A stretch of DNA of 64,000 nt, taken from assembly GCA_013400115.1 (NCBI GenBank), contig VXBP01002538.1, positions 220,151 to 284,150 on the forward strand. Reading direction: 5' to 3'. Below the pieces are notes generated by a model, which saw only the letters and a list, made by a program, of their open reading frames with translations, searched no databases and was not told where the DNA came from. The DNA is from Rhinopomastus cyanomelas. Taxonomy: Eukaryota; Chordata; Aves; Bucerotiformes; Rhinopomastidae. How positions within the stretch are numbered: position 1 is the stretch's first letter; every line of letters starts with the position of its first letter. Shown in pieces: positions 1 through 11,800 of the stretch. The position numbers and the translations under genes are program-made.

Positions 1-378
1 AATTGCTGTTTTCTATCAACTTCCTTCCTTAGTTTTTAGTCCTTATCTTCCATATTCTTAATGAGTGAATGGAAAAAACCAATTTGTTTCAAATTTAAGG
101 AATGCCAGCAGTGTATCTTTATGAAATGACATTACTTTTAAGCTTATAAACCTACAACTTCATTTGTGCAAATTTATAACTGTCTTCAGATTTCTAGAGC
201 AGTAAAACTCATGTGAAAACCTGCTTTTCTGGGATCTGTAGTTCATAGAATCATAGAATCATTAGGGATTGGAAGGGACCTCGAAAGTTCATCTAGTCCA
301 ATCCCCCTGCCACAGCAGGATCACCTAGGCTAAGTCGCACAGGAACTCCTACACAAGCACAATTTCTGTTTGGTTTAG
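1..378 (+). other. 3' end of an upstream PRKCE intron
   Basis: This is non-coding sequence up to the AG at 377-378. It holds one CR1 fragment (243-346) and then only 32 nt before the exon. The polypyrimidine stretch next to the acceptor is short and weak, TTTCTGTTTGGTTTAG. Nothing else is seen in 1-242. Confidence 0.9.
243..346 (-). mobile_element. CR1 3'-end fragment next to the exon a acceptor
   Basis: It begins with two copies of ATCATAGA, the reverse complement of the CR1 terminal repeat, then ATTAGGGATTGGAAGGGACC and CCAATCCCCCTGCCACAGCA. Similarity to the other copies is lost after CACAGGAAC. Only 32 nt separate it from the exon. Confidence 0.92.
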
Positions 379-633
<255 letters not shown>

Positions 634-1029
634 TAAAAGTTGTTTTTTTGATAGATGTTTGCCATTTCAGCAGTACTGGCTGCTTCTAAATAGCAGAAAA
701 TACCTTCTGAGCACCAGGAGATGGCAGTAAATGAGTTTAAAAATACAGTTTAAAAGCCCTAAACCAAATGTATAAACTATAAACGACAATAAATATACTG
801 AGGTGCCATTTTGTGGGTTTCTTCAGTATGTTAATAGGGTGTTAGTAGGGTCATATGTTGAATTAAGTACAAATAGTTCTAACATTCAATATTCAGAGGG
901 AAAAATCTAAAATTATCTTTTTGGAAAATAGATTATGGCAGAACACTCATCTTTCTTTTCCTGGGCTGTGTAGTATACAAAATAGTTAAGTTATTAAAAA
1001 AAGAAACTGCTTATCAAACAGGTTCCTGT

Positions 1030-1702
1030 AGTGCTAATGTCACCCATCTGCATGAGGAGTAGGGAAAAGGAGAGGCAGAGAGAGCTGATAATGGGAGTCT
1101 GTTCCTCTAGGGGGGCTGTCTTGATATCAAGCCCCAGACTGCTGAGACTCCAGAGGAAGTTGAGGCAAGAGAGGAGCCTGCCTTGGTTGATGAGGTCTAG
1201 GTTAAGGATAAGTTGAGCAAACTGGATGGACACAAATCCACGGGCCCAGATGGGATGCACCCGTGCGTGCTAAGGGAGATGGCAGAAGTCGTTGCTAGGC
1301 CACTCTCCATCATCTTTGCTAGGTCCTGGGGAACAGGAGAGGTGCCTAGGGACTGGAAAATAGCAAATGTTACCCCAATCTTTAAAAAAGGAAAGAAGGA
1401 AGACTCGGGTAACTATAAACCGGTCAGCCTCACCTCCATCCCAGGAAAGGTGATGGAACAATTTGATTTAGAGGNTTACGAGGTTCCACATAAATACGAG
1501 TAGGAACTTCTTCACGGTGAGGGTGACGGAGCACTGGAACAGGCTGCCCAGGGAGGTTGTGGAGTCTCCTTCGCTGGAGACGTTTAAGACCCGCCTGCAT
1601 GTGTTCCCGTGTGACTTGGTCTAGGTGATCCTGCAGTGGCAGGGGGATTGGACTGGATGATCTTTCGAGGTCCCTTCCAATCCTTAATGATTCTGTGATT
1701 CT
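1030..1702 (+). mobile_element. CR1 copy with RT fragment, collapsed at an N
   Basis: The 5' edge is uncertain (about 1030). From about 1213 it encodes the start of the CR1 reverse transcriptase. At the N (1475) it jumps to the 3' region, continues through ACTTCTTCACGGTGAGGGTG and ends with AATGATTCTGTGATTCT at 1702. More than 1 kb of RT sequence is absent relative to a full element. Confidence 0.92.
1213..1474 (+). pseudogene. CR1 ORF2 reverse-transcriptase N-terminal remnant
   Basis: The frame reads DGHKSTGPDGMHPCVLREMA, then VPRDWKIANVTPIFKKGKK and GNYKPVSLTSIPGKVMEQ. These are the hallmark opening motifs of the CR1-type RT (GPDG, W..A.V.PIFKKG, NYRP.SL.....K). The palm with the catalytic aspartates is missing, because the frame ends at the N at 1475. 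It is not functional. Confidence 0.9.
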
Positions 1703-3960
1703 TTGGCTTATTTTTCCTACTGGACATTTTGGATTGTCTGCTTAACGGTGTGTGAGCATTTGGCGTACAACTCTGTAGGATTTCTGTATCCAGATAGGTG
1801 CTTTAAGCCAGTTGTGTACACAGAATGTTACTGGATTTTAGTCTTGTTTCTCTCTTGTCAGTCAGCTGAGCTGACCGGTTTTCACCTCATTGTCCTGAAA
1901 TTCATGGATGGAAAAAAAAGACAAAGTGAATTTGTCTTGCCAGTCATATATAATTGTAGAATTCCAACAGGATGAGTTTTAGACCTGTAGGGACTAAGTT
2001 TAGCTGTTGATATATGTAGGTTTAAATAAAATCCTTGCAAAGCAACATGACGACCTTCAAACTGCTGGGTTGTTTGAATTTTTCTTCTTTCAGTAAGACA
2101 GTTCATTGGAGTATTTGAGATAACAGGAAAGGTTGGCAGATTAAATGAATAATTAAATTAGAGTATTGAACAAAATGAAGAGTTTCTAATGGTGAGTCGT
2201 ATTATAGAAAAGCTGTGATGAAAAGATCTTCCAGCAAAGCTGTTGTGAGGAAGATAAAGAGGGCAGTGGGAAAGCCATAGGAGAAGAGTAGGATCAAGCC
2301 TGAGTCATGTTCAAATATGCAGATATCAAATGTTTTATAGGTTTGTGCAGTTCTTATGATAGTAAAAACACATTTTAGAGCATTTGAAACTGACACCAGA
2401 AGATGTTCCAGGAAGGTGTGTATCCGGTTGAGGTCTATAGAGGATGTTTCATGTATTCAAACTTCCATTTGCATAGAAATGTGAACGTTTGAGTATTTAC
2501 TTTAAAATCTTACAACTAGAATTGAGTTTATTACTTCAGATTGGGCAAGTGATAGCAAGGTTCTACTGGGGTGACGGATGAACTTTTAATCAGAGAGACA
2601 CTTTAGGGATGAGGCAGACCTCACTCCCTGAAGGGTGACTAAAAGTATCAGCAGATATGAATCACAAGGCAGACCATCAGTGAACTTCAGTTTTATATCA
2701 AGACTTTCAGCCTAGTACCTGGCTTGCCAGAGCCATTTATCAGAGTGATCTAGAAATTCTTCTCACCCTGTTCTCTCTTCCTACACCTGTTGACCAGGGA
2801 GAAACTATAGTTTGTGGCTTTGCTTGAACTCAGATCATCAGAATTTCAAGCCGGCAGCTTATGACTCATATCAAAACTGACCAAAATTATGTCTAGTGAT
2901 ACCAATCAAAATAGAAGTCCACAGTTGAAAACTTGAAGGGTGTTTTTCTGAGTGTGGCCTCGGAACAATTTCCAGAGAGATGTCTATAAAAAGAAACAAA
3001 CCCCTAAAACATGCGAAAGGACAAGTGATCCATCTGCCCAAGCTCTAAATTATTTCTGGATTTCTGGATCAAGTAAATTAGTCACTGACTGATTTGCTCA
3101 GGTTCGGTGAGGAAACAGGTAGAAAAACTCGCTTGAACAAATGTAGTTAAAGTACCTCGCCAGAGACAAAGGCTGGTGGACAGTAGACTTCCAAATGTGC
3201 CTCACAGCAGCATGTAGTTACAACGCAGTTCTGTGTCATGCCGTGGTTGCTGGGCTTTGCAGAACTGGTCCCCGAAGTGATCATGCTGGAATTAAATGTG
3301 ACACTTCAAGCAGATGAGATTTGTCATGTACACCCTGGCTTAATGGGAAGATTGAGTCAGTATTTACTGCCAGACAGACCACTTAGGTTGATTTTGTGTA
3401 ACAAGATTACCTGTGTCGTTCCTCTTTCACGAAAATGCCAACGTGTGAGCTTGACTTCACATATTGCAACATTCTCCTTCCACCTTAAGGACACTGCAGA
3501 AAAGCTGCACTTTGGTATTGTTTGGGGGTGTTTTTTTTATATATGGAGCAGGCTTTTCATTGGTATCATTTACTAAGTGATACTGACATTACACCACTGA
3601 GTATGGGATCATATTCAAAATAACTATGGAATTCAGAAATCATGCCAGATAACAGCTAGTAACAGCATACCTCATACATGAGTGTGTTTGTAGCCCTGCA
3701 TACCTGAATTTACTTGTAGCAGTTCAAGTTAGCTTTTTAATTTTGTAGGAATATTCTTGGGAATGGCATTTCTCATGCTTCTACCTAATCCAAAAGCTAG
3801 TGTGATCCGCCCAGTCTGTTGTAAGCCCACCAAAAAATGAACCCCCACAAGAAATCATTCTCTATTTGAGCTGTATATTCAAATACATTCCAGGGATTGT
3901 GTCGTGGTCTTCTGTGGTGACCTAGAAGTCAGCAAAACTGGGTTCTGTTCCAGAACCGAT

Positions 3961-3991
3961 ATATCACAGTATCACAGTATTACCAAGGTAT
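3961..3991 (-). mobile_element. Possible CR1 tail fragment
   Basis: ATCACAGTATCACAGTATTA followed by CCAAGG resembles the reverse complement of a CR1 terminal repeat. No further body follows, so this is tentative. Confidence 0.35.
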
Positions 3992-5634
3992 ATGATGTTT
4001 GGTCATGGAGGTTTTATTGATGATCCTTTAGTCAGAAGGGGGAGTTTGGTTTTTCTAGAGCTATTTGCTCTGAAGACACATTTCTGATACTTCATTTGCA
4101 GTTGTAAGTTTGAAACCTGTGAAAATTAAAGTCTTTAATGGGAAGTTGAGATTCTGCAAAGTAAAGGTATAACTACCTTCACTTTATTCCTCCTACACCC
4201 CTGTCAGGCTCCTTCACAGTACTTAAATTTTCTAGCCCTCTACCCTGTGAGATGTGCACACCCTATAATTTATGATTAATTATCCTAATGAATACTTTAG
4301 AAATCAAATGTTTTCCAAATTGTTCAAGACAGCCAAAGCTTTATCATGATAATTCATTATAAATTTAGAACAAGGGAGACCTACTGCTTTTAGGATCTAG
4401 TGTTTGCTTCTTAATCCAACTTCATTAGATTAGATAAATCTGAAAATACGGCTCTCCTGCCCTTTCCAGCTGTATTCAACAGAACTGGTTTTCCACCTGT
4501 GAGTGTTGATTTTGCAGCCTCTGTTCAGCCAAATTGCTTTGTACACAGCCACAGCGGAGCATGATTAGCTCAGGGCAATGTTCCCACTGAACCATAAAGT
4601 TGCGCGACTTGTGAAGAGCCCTTAGCGTTATGGCCACTTGCGTTGGAGAAAACAAGTAATTGACTCGAGGATGGAGAAAGTAACTTACTAAAGGGAAGTT
4701 GGTAGGCTTACTTGTCTATAAAACAATCATTTTTTTTGTTTTCCATACAGGTGAGACCATCTAGGAATAAGCTGTAGCGACCTGCTACAATTTTGTTAAT
4801 CCTTTAACTGTTATGTTCTACCTACTCCTGTTTTGCTCCTGGTGTATCCTCAGTCATGAGCCCTGTCTCGTTTCTCTTACATGTGTTTGTGCCAAAGAAA
4901 AGTAAATGCCTTGTGCACTAATGGCTCCGAGAAGTGTCATTTCTGATAAACACTGCAAATTAACCTGACTGACTGGCCACTGGTACATTCATCTGGGACT
5001 AATCAGGACTTCTAATCCACTTTAGCTGGTATTCTTGTGCTTTTGTTGCTAAGCAGCTAAAGCCATTGTGCAGATATTGCTGTATGGGCCTAATCAGTTT
5101 AACACGAGTTTGCATTGCCTTTTGTTACTGATTAGTGTCAAATTAGAAGTTTTTAGGCCCAATTCTGGTCATTATCATCCCACAGTTTCAGTGGGTTTGT
5201 ACATGTGTGAGAGAAAAGGCTGAATTAGCCCCTGTGTTTTGAGCTACTTCAGTGCTAAAATATTTTCATATGATTTAAGTACAAAATTATCAACACAGGT
5301 TTCCTTAGTGGTAAGTGTTAACCATGCTAAAAAAGTAGAATGAAATTGAAAAGTAGAATAAGATGATGGGTAAACACACAACAACAATCTTTATACTGTT
5401 TGTGGTACCTTTTAATATGCATTTAGGCGTACTTATGTGTGTGCCAGGGCATGGAGTTGATGATTGAACTTGGTGACCTTGTAGGTCTCTTCTTATTCAA
5501 ACATGAGCTTAATTTTATGGAAGTGTATGATTGTCTATGGCTGTACGTGCTGTGTGCAATAGTAGCTGGTTTTTTCACTCCCAGCTGCTTTCTACAAGCA
5601 GTTTGTATCCAGGGGTGTGACAAACTCCTTGTGG

Positions 5635-5660
5635 AATCGTAGAATCATTTAGGAAAGGCA
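5635..5660 (-). mobile_element. Very short CR1 tail fragment
   Basis: GAATCGTAGAATCATTTAGG resembles the CR1 tail read backwards, and similarity fades within about 25 nt. It is a decayed or very short insertion. Confidence 0.45.
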
Positions 5661-7007
5661 TAGAAATGAGCTGATAGTGCCTTATGCCTCAGCCTTTCCC
5701 CAAAGTGTTAGCAGTTAGAATAGTGATGTTTTGTATAGCTTAGAATCAAGATTCAGTCTTGGTTTTCCAGAAGTTTGTGTACTGTGCATGTTAAGTTGAA
5801 CTTTCCTGTTGACTACAACAAGTATGAACACGTTGGCCACCATCATTTGAACTGTCTAAAAGTAGACACCGCAGTCAAGAATAGCTGGACCAGTGAAGCT
5901 GCTGGTCAAATTCTGTAATCATTACTTCTCTCACACACAACAGCCCCTGTTTCCAGCACGATGACCCCGTTTTGGGGAATATGCTATTATGCCACTGGGT
6001 TACTGCAGGCCACTCTCGAAGGATCATTAAAGCCTGGTTGGCTCACTGAAGGATCATTGTTCACATTAGTCCTTTCAGCGGTAAACTTTGAGTCAGGCTG
6101 TCAGTGCAGCCAGGCTTGCCGAGGGTCTGGAGAAATTACTCCTCCAGCATCAATCAGAAGAGTGTCAATGCTTTTGTTTCAGGCAGGAAAGACTTCTGTT
6201 TCGTGCTGTAGCACCCAAACTGAACAGGACTCTTTCACATCCTCTCAAAGCTAGGGCTTGTTCCTTGTTTGCATGTGTCCAAGCCAGTGCTGCAGCTGCA
6301 GCTACATCCCTACTATAACCAAACCAAGGCCTCAATGCCCCCAGAACAGTGCTGAGGCAGCAGCCATAGCCAAGTTCTCTGCAGCTGCTATCAGGAAATA
6401 AATAGGTGAGGGCAGGCTGGAGTTTGTACTGATGTTATTTACCTTGGTCCTCACGCCTGCATGTGAGTGGGTTAGAGTTAACTGTGCCAGTAGTTCAATG
6501 TGTTAGCAACATCTTAGTGCAGCCAAATGTAAAATTCAGCTGGAAGGCTTTAATCCTGATGTGATCATGTGCAGACAGGAGGGTTTAAGGATCACAGGTG
6601 AGGCCAAGGGCCTTTTGGGTTGTGTTTTCGTAACTCTTGGACAGAGTAACTGGAACTACTCTCTGCACACTTTTCCTCATGGGAAAAATGTGTTTCACCA
6701 GTTGAGGCTTGTTTGAGGGAAGGAATTTTTTAGAGCATCAACCAGGTGCTTTGCCAGTAGCTTTCCTGGCAGATCTGTCTGTCTCATATACTGTGCTTTA
6801 GCGCAGATCTGAGGAGATGAAAATAGTAATCCAAACAAGGCAAAGGGGGCTGCAGACTTTGAACAGAACTGGTGTAGATCCATCACTTACCAGGACACCA
6901 GAATCTCTGTGTAGGCTTTGCCTTTTGCTGTGTTAACATCATACTGGTTGGTTCCTCACCTGGTGTTCCTGATGTTACAGCTTCTGTAGGCCTGGAGTAC
7001 TGTCCCT

Positions 7008-7140
7008 CATAGAGTGGGTTGTGTTGGAAGGGACCTCAGAGATCATCTAGTTACAACCCCCAGCCATGGATAACGATGCCTCTCCCCAGACCAGGTTGTC
7101 TACAGACCCATCCAGCTTGGCCCTGAGCATTTCCTCACCC
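7008..7140 (-). mobile_element. CR1 fragment, older type
   Basis: GTTGGAAGGGACCTCAGAGA, ATCATCTAGTTACAACCCCC and AGACCAGGTTG are typical of the avian CR1 3' region in reverse. About 130 nt, clearly diverged. Confidence 0.85.
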
Positions 7141-8603
7141 AGATGGCTATTTGAAAACCACTGCCTTAAATGGAATCCTACAGGTTAAAGCTGGATTGTG
7201 GCTTTTAGTTTAGTTTTTCTTTGGGAGAAAGAATAGCACAAAGGATATGGGTAAATCACCTCATGGCAGCAACCTTGGAAGAAATGTGCCTGCTGGGTTT
7301 GTGGCAAGATCTGTCAGCTGCAGCCATGTGCTGTCACCCTCCTTTCTGTACTCTCTCTGCATCTGTATCCTGAGACCATGCTCACTCCAGCGTGTGATCC
7401 TTCATTTCAGTATAAGAAAGGCAAGTATATGACCTACATGACCCCACTGGTCCGTTCTCCTAGCACCTATTCTTTCTTGTGTTGTACAGCCATAAATCAC
7501 AACTCACAAACTGCCTCCAATGGCTTCAATTAGAAAAAGAGAATTTGTCAATATAAAATCTCTCTTTACAATAAGTATGGAAACATAATGCTCACGTGGG
7601 TAGCTCTCAGGGTGCTCTGTTAGTGCTAGTTAAAAGCTGCATAAAAAGCCTGGTTTACCCAAGCAAACAACAACCACACCCCAAAAAGGGAGCTGTGTGT
7701 AAAATTTGATTAATCTGCAGCTTCTTTTCTAAATGCAGGAAATTATTCTTCTTGGAATTCAGTTGGGCACTTAAATACAATTTCTCTTTTTACCTTTGTG
7801 GTGGTGGTGTTTTGGTAATGACAGTTAAGCTCAGCAAATTGTAATTGTATATCAGAGAATTTAACAATGGGACAGAAGAGGAATTTACAAAACATTTGGG
7901 TTTGTATCTTTAGTAAAATTTTCGTGGTTTTTTGTAGCATGTACAGTCTTATTTCAGTGTTGGTGTCACATGTCTTCTACACCATATGCTGTGTTGAGGT
8001 AGGGGATAACTTTAAACTTCATGTCATCTTCTCACAACCCCACCATCAGATTATTCTTGGGGGGTGTTTGAAGAGACTTATGAGAATCCACTTTTATCTC
8101 ACTTGTGGGTGAGAACCAAGGAAATCTGATTTAGAAGGACTCTTCCAAGTCCTGGATGTGCTTGCTAATCGAGTAGTTCATAGGAATGTGGAGAGTTTTT
8201 CAAGACAGTGAACATTGGCTTTTGGACTCTGCTGTGCAAATCCTTGTCTAAAAATGTGCACTTAAATAAGACTGCGAAGAGGGAAAGGGCTATGAGTTGT
8301 AGTTAATGTTCCTTTCTGTAATAAGTAGAGTGTGATTATTGCTGAAGCATGAATTATTTATAGTGATGGCAGACTGCATTCCCCTAACATGTCTATTATG
8401 TTATAAAATTAGTCTAAAACAGTGTTTTAAATTATTTCCCAAACAGAAACCCTCTGCTTAATTTGCTCTGTCTTTTTCCTCCTACTCAGTGTAGCATAAA
8501 TATTTTCCTTCTCCTGCATGGAGTGTACTAAATCCATCTTTTCCAGCACCACACAGTGTATTTAGTTGATGGTAAGGCTTGCTCCCATGCATAGTCACTG
8601 TTG

Positions 8604-8715
8604 TAAAGGACGTGGAGATGTGATGCTGGAGGACACAGGATAGTGGTGACAAGACAGTGCTGGGTTAATGGTTGGATTTGATGACCTTAAAGGTGTCTTC
8701 CAAAGAGATTCTGTG
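8604..8715 (+). mobile_element. CR1 3'-end fragment
   Basis: GTGCTGGGTTAATGGTTGGA and GATGACCTTAAAGGTGTCTT lead to GATTCTGTG. The copy at 8792-8861 faces it in opposite orientation. Confidence 0.85.
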
Positions 8716-8855
8716 TGTAAGGTGAGTTCTGTTGTGATAAGACCACTGGCTTCTCTAAAGATCCATGAGGTTCTGTCAGAATTACTCTTCACGGAATTGT
8801 AGAATCATGTAGGTTGGAAAAGACCTTCAAGGTCATCAAATACAACCATTAACCC
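8662..8855 (+). repeat. CR1-derived inverted repeat: 42-nt arms, 110-nt loop
   Basis: The arms are 8662-8703 and 8814-8855. Their reverse complements agree at 38 of 42 positions, counted by hand. In the PRKCE pre-mRNA this would fold into a long double-stranded stem with A-C and G-G/G-A mismatches. Confidence 0.88.
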
Positions 8856-8861
8856 AGCTGA
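8792..8861 (-). mobile_element. CR1 3'-end fragment, inverted partner of 8604-8715
   Basis: It starts with GAATTGTAGAATCATGTAGG and continues with GGTTGGAAAAGACCTTCAAG to ACCATTAACCCAGC. It is complementary to 38 of 42 bases of the copy just upstream. Confidence 0.88.
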
Positions 8862-11800
8862 AAAAAAAATCACAAAAGATAACCCACACTATTTTCTTCT
8901 GTGTTGCTTTGCTCACTTAGAGGTTTTGGATGGCAGAATATTTGGATGGTGTTTCTTGTTGTCTGACTAATTTCTTGCTTGTTAATTGCCAGGGTTTTTC
9001 AGCTGTGTGAAGCATTCGCTTTGCCAAAAATTAATCATGTTCTGGAAACAGGAAACTATGGAATGAACTAGATACAATTAATGCTTTAAAGGTCATGGTT
9101 GTATTTATAGCAGTACAGAAATCCAGACGGTGAGGAGAGGTGGATGAATAATCATTTTCAATAGGTATTTAAACAGCCTGGCTCAGGTGACTTGTGTTTA
9201 TCATGCAGGACAAAAAAAACCAATGTGTGGGACTCACACAGAGCAGTGGATCTTTATGAAGAGCTTCATTTTCAAGAAGAGTCATGAAAACTTGTTGAGC
9301 AGAGAACATTACTTGTAGACTGTATTTCATAAGTTTTCTTTAATTCTGTGTGCTCTTGCAATTTTTCTCTGGAAATACAAATTTTCAGCCTCTTGCTAGA
9401 TTCTCTTCATCCTGTTTTGGAAAGAGAATATGTACAAAGGGCCAACGAAAAGGCAAAACTAGGCTCTGACCTCCTGAAGGACTGCGTAAGTTACTGATGA
9501 GAGATCAGGCAGTGGCTTCTCTGGCCTAGTCTTTTATCTCTAGTGGTGCCAAAGCAGATGGCCATGGAGAACATAGGTACAGGGTGAAGCACATCATGGC
9601 TTTTTTCCAGAATTCCCTCATCTCAGGAGATTGATGGCTGGGGCACTTCCTGAGCCAAAGATAGTGGATTTACTTGTAATGAGGTGGTGTCTTTGCACAT
9701 AATATGTTTGTGGGAAGTGTGGAAAGTGTGGAACTGTTTGGAAATTAAATCCAGCAGCCCTTAGTGCAGCTATAGTAAACATTTAGACCATTACTTTTTA
9801 ACCATATTTTTGAAAGCAGTGTCTGTGCCATTAAAAATCTCCAGACTGCTGTAGCTGCACTATTTCTGTTATCTTCTACAGGAGTGAGAAATAATGTGTC
9901 TGATCACCTGGAAAGAGCAACTAAACACACTCAGGTTTCTTGGAGAAATAAAAATAAACCCCCGGATTCCCTACAGGTGCTTTGGTCTGCATTTCCATCG
10001 TGTATTGTCATGCAAACATTAGATATAAAATATATGACATGCTGTACATCCAGGTAAGTGACACATAGTACATTGGACAGGAGACAGTGCTGGAAGAAGG
10101 AAGAAAGAGGGAAGTGTTAGAGTCTCTAGTGCTTTTCCTTCAGGAATGTAAGCAGTGAAGCACAGCTGGCAGTGTCCTACCAGAGCCAAAAAGGGGAGTC
10201 ATGCATAATGCATCAGGCTTCATTAAGAACCATGCCAAAGAGTGATGCCATCCCCTTTCAGGTTTTCAGTCTGCAGTCATCTTTTGTTGCAATTCCGAAG
10301 CAGAAATGAAATAAGGGTTATTTTAAGCTTCATTCAGCCACTTTTTAGCATGTTTATTGGAGCATTTATTAAAGAAGAGAGAGGGTATAGACAGTTCTTT
10401 GGGTGAGTGTGTCCTATGGACCCATACAGTAGGAGAACAAGTTTTGAAATAGATGCTAATAAGCTTTTTTGGACATCCAATAACTCTGTCTTGTTCTTTT
10501 AGACAATCAAAGAGTGAAAACAAAATAAGGTTTGGCTGTGGATCTGTGGGAAAAGTTAGGAAGGAATTGTTGCTGGGTGATATGCCCAAGGAGATTAGCA
10601 ACTTTCCCCAGCACAGTTCAATGTGGTGGTGTTATATAAAATGCTCAAAGCTGCTTGAATATCACTTAGGAGAACCTGTTATCTCAACCACATGTGTAAC
10701 CCAATATCTGAATCTTGCTTCACTCCACTTTTGTACTGGATTTAGACTGGTGACTTGGGTCTGAGAAGCCACAGGCAGCTCCCTATAACACAAACTATCG
10801 TCATGATTGGATTTGACAGACAATATTGACCTCAGTAAAACTCATTAGCTGTTACGTGATTGTACAATTAACATGGTTCTGCATGCAGCACTGACAGAGA
10901 GGTTATTTACTGGCCTCATCCATGTTTTATCCATTAGCAGAATGTTGTTTTTAAGGCTGTTTACATTCTTGGAGGCAATGCGGAAGCTGCTGCTTGAAGA
11001 GGGTTAGAGGACATGGGAGTTTATGGGTTCTTTGTGAAATACCCTTGCAGCAAATGCTAATTTACATTATTCAAGTAACAGACAGCAGAGAACATTGTGC
11101 CTTGGCAAACTGAATCTACTCTGTTATATTTGACTAAAGAAATTTAAACTACCAAAAAAAAGTTCCCAGATCTTATCATGAGACAGTGAAGAAGTATGTG
11201 ATTTTTTTTTTTTTTGTCCTACCCAAAAGCTCATGAAAAATTCTGAGGCTTTTAATTATTTTTTTTTCCCTTTTCCTTCTTTTCCTCATAAAGGTAGATG
11301 TCAGTTAATTGAACAAGTAGCAATTTGTGATCTCTCCTTAAAGCTGTCCTTGGAATGGTGTAAATCATTGTCCCATAGAACCATGAGGTTATAAACTTCA
11401 AAGGAGTCTCTAGAAGCCTTGAGGAGAAAGTTAGGAGAAAATTTCCAAAAGAGCTTCTCTCTCTTTCGTGGAACTGAAGACATGGGAAATGGTGTCAGTA
11501 CAGCTGGAGTCTTTGCTTTGAACTGCTGGGCCAGCACCACCACAATGTGCCCAGTGGGAAGTTTCAAATCACTGCTGAGCTCCCAACTGAATCACAAAGG
11601 CTAGCTCTGTGTAAATTGTTACCACTGCTCCTTTGTTTTTCATTCCCGAGAACATTTTTTAATGATTCATCTACTTTTCCTTAGAATGAAATATTGCGCC
11701 AGGCCAAGGCTGTGGCGTGTTGTATTCCCGGAGCGCGTTATAGTGTCCAGGAATAGTTGTAGAAATGCAATGTGAAACCACTGGGGCAAATATAAATGAC

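Noticed and set aside
3238..3576. 112-codon + strand open frame
   Set aside because: The product has no motif I recognise and its codons look random. Intronic chance frame.
8354..8363. MEF2-like site TTATTTATAG in an intron of a heart- and brain-expressed kinase
   Set aside because: A single degenerate A+T-rich motif is expected every few kilobases, and no cluster supports it.
11340..11420. Possible CR1 tail (CATAGAACCATGAGGTTATA)
   Set aside because: Only the first few bases resemble the terminal repeat. The body does not match any CR1 piece in the window.
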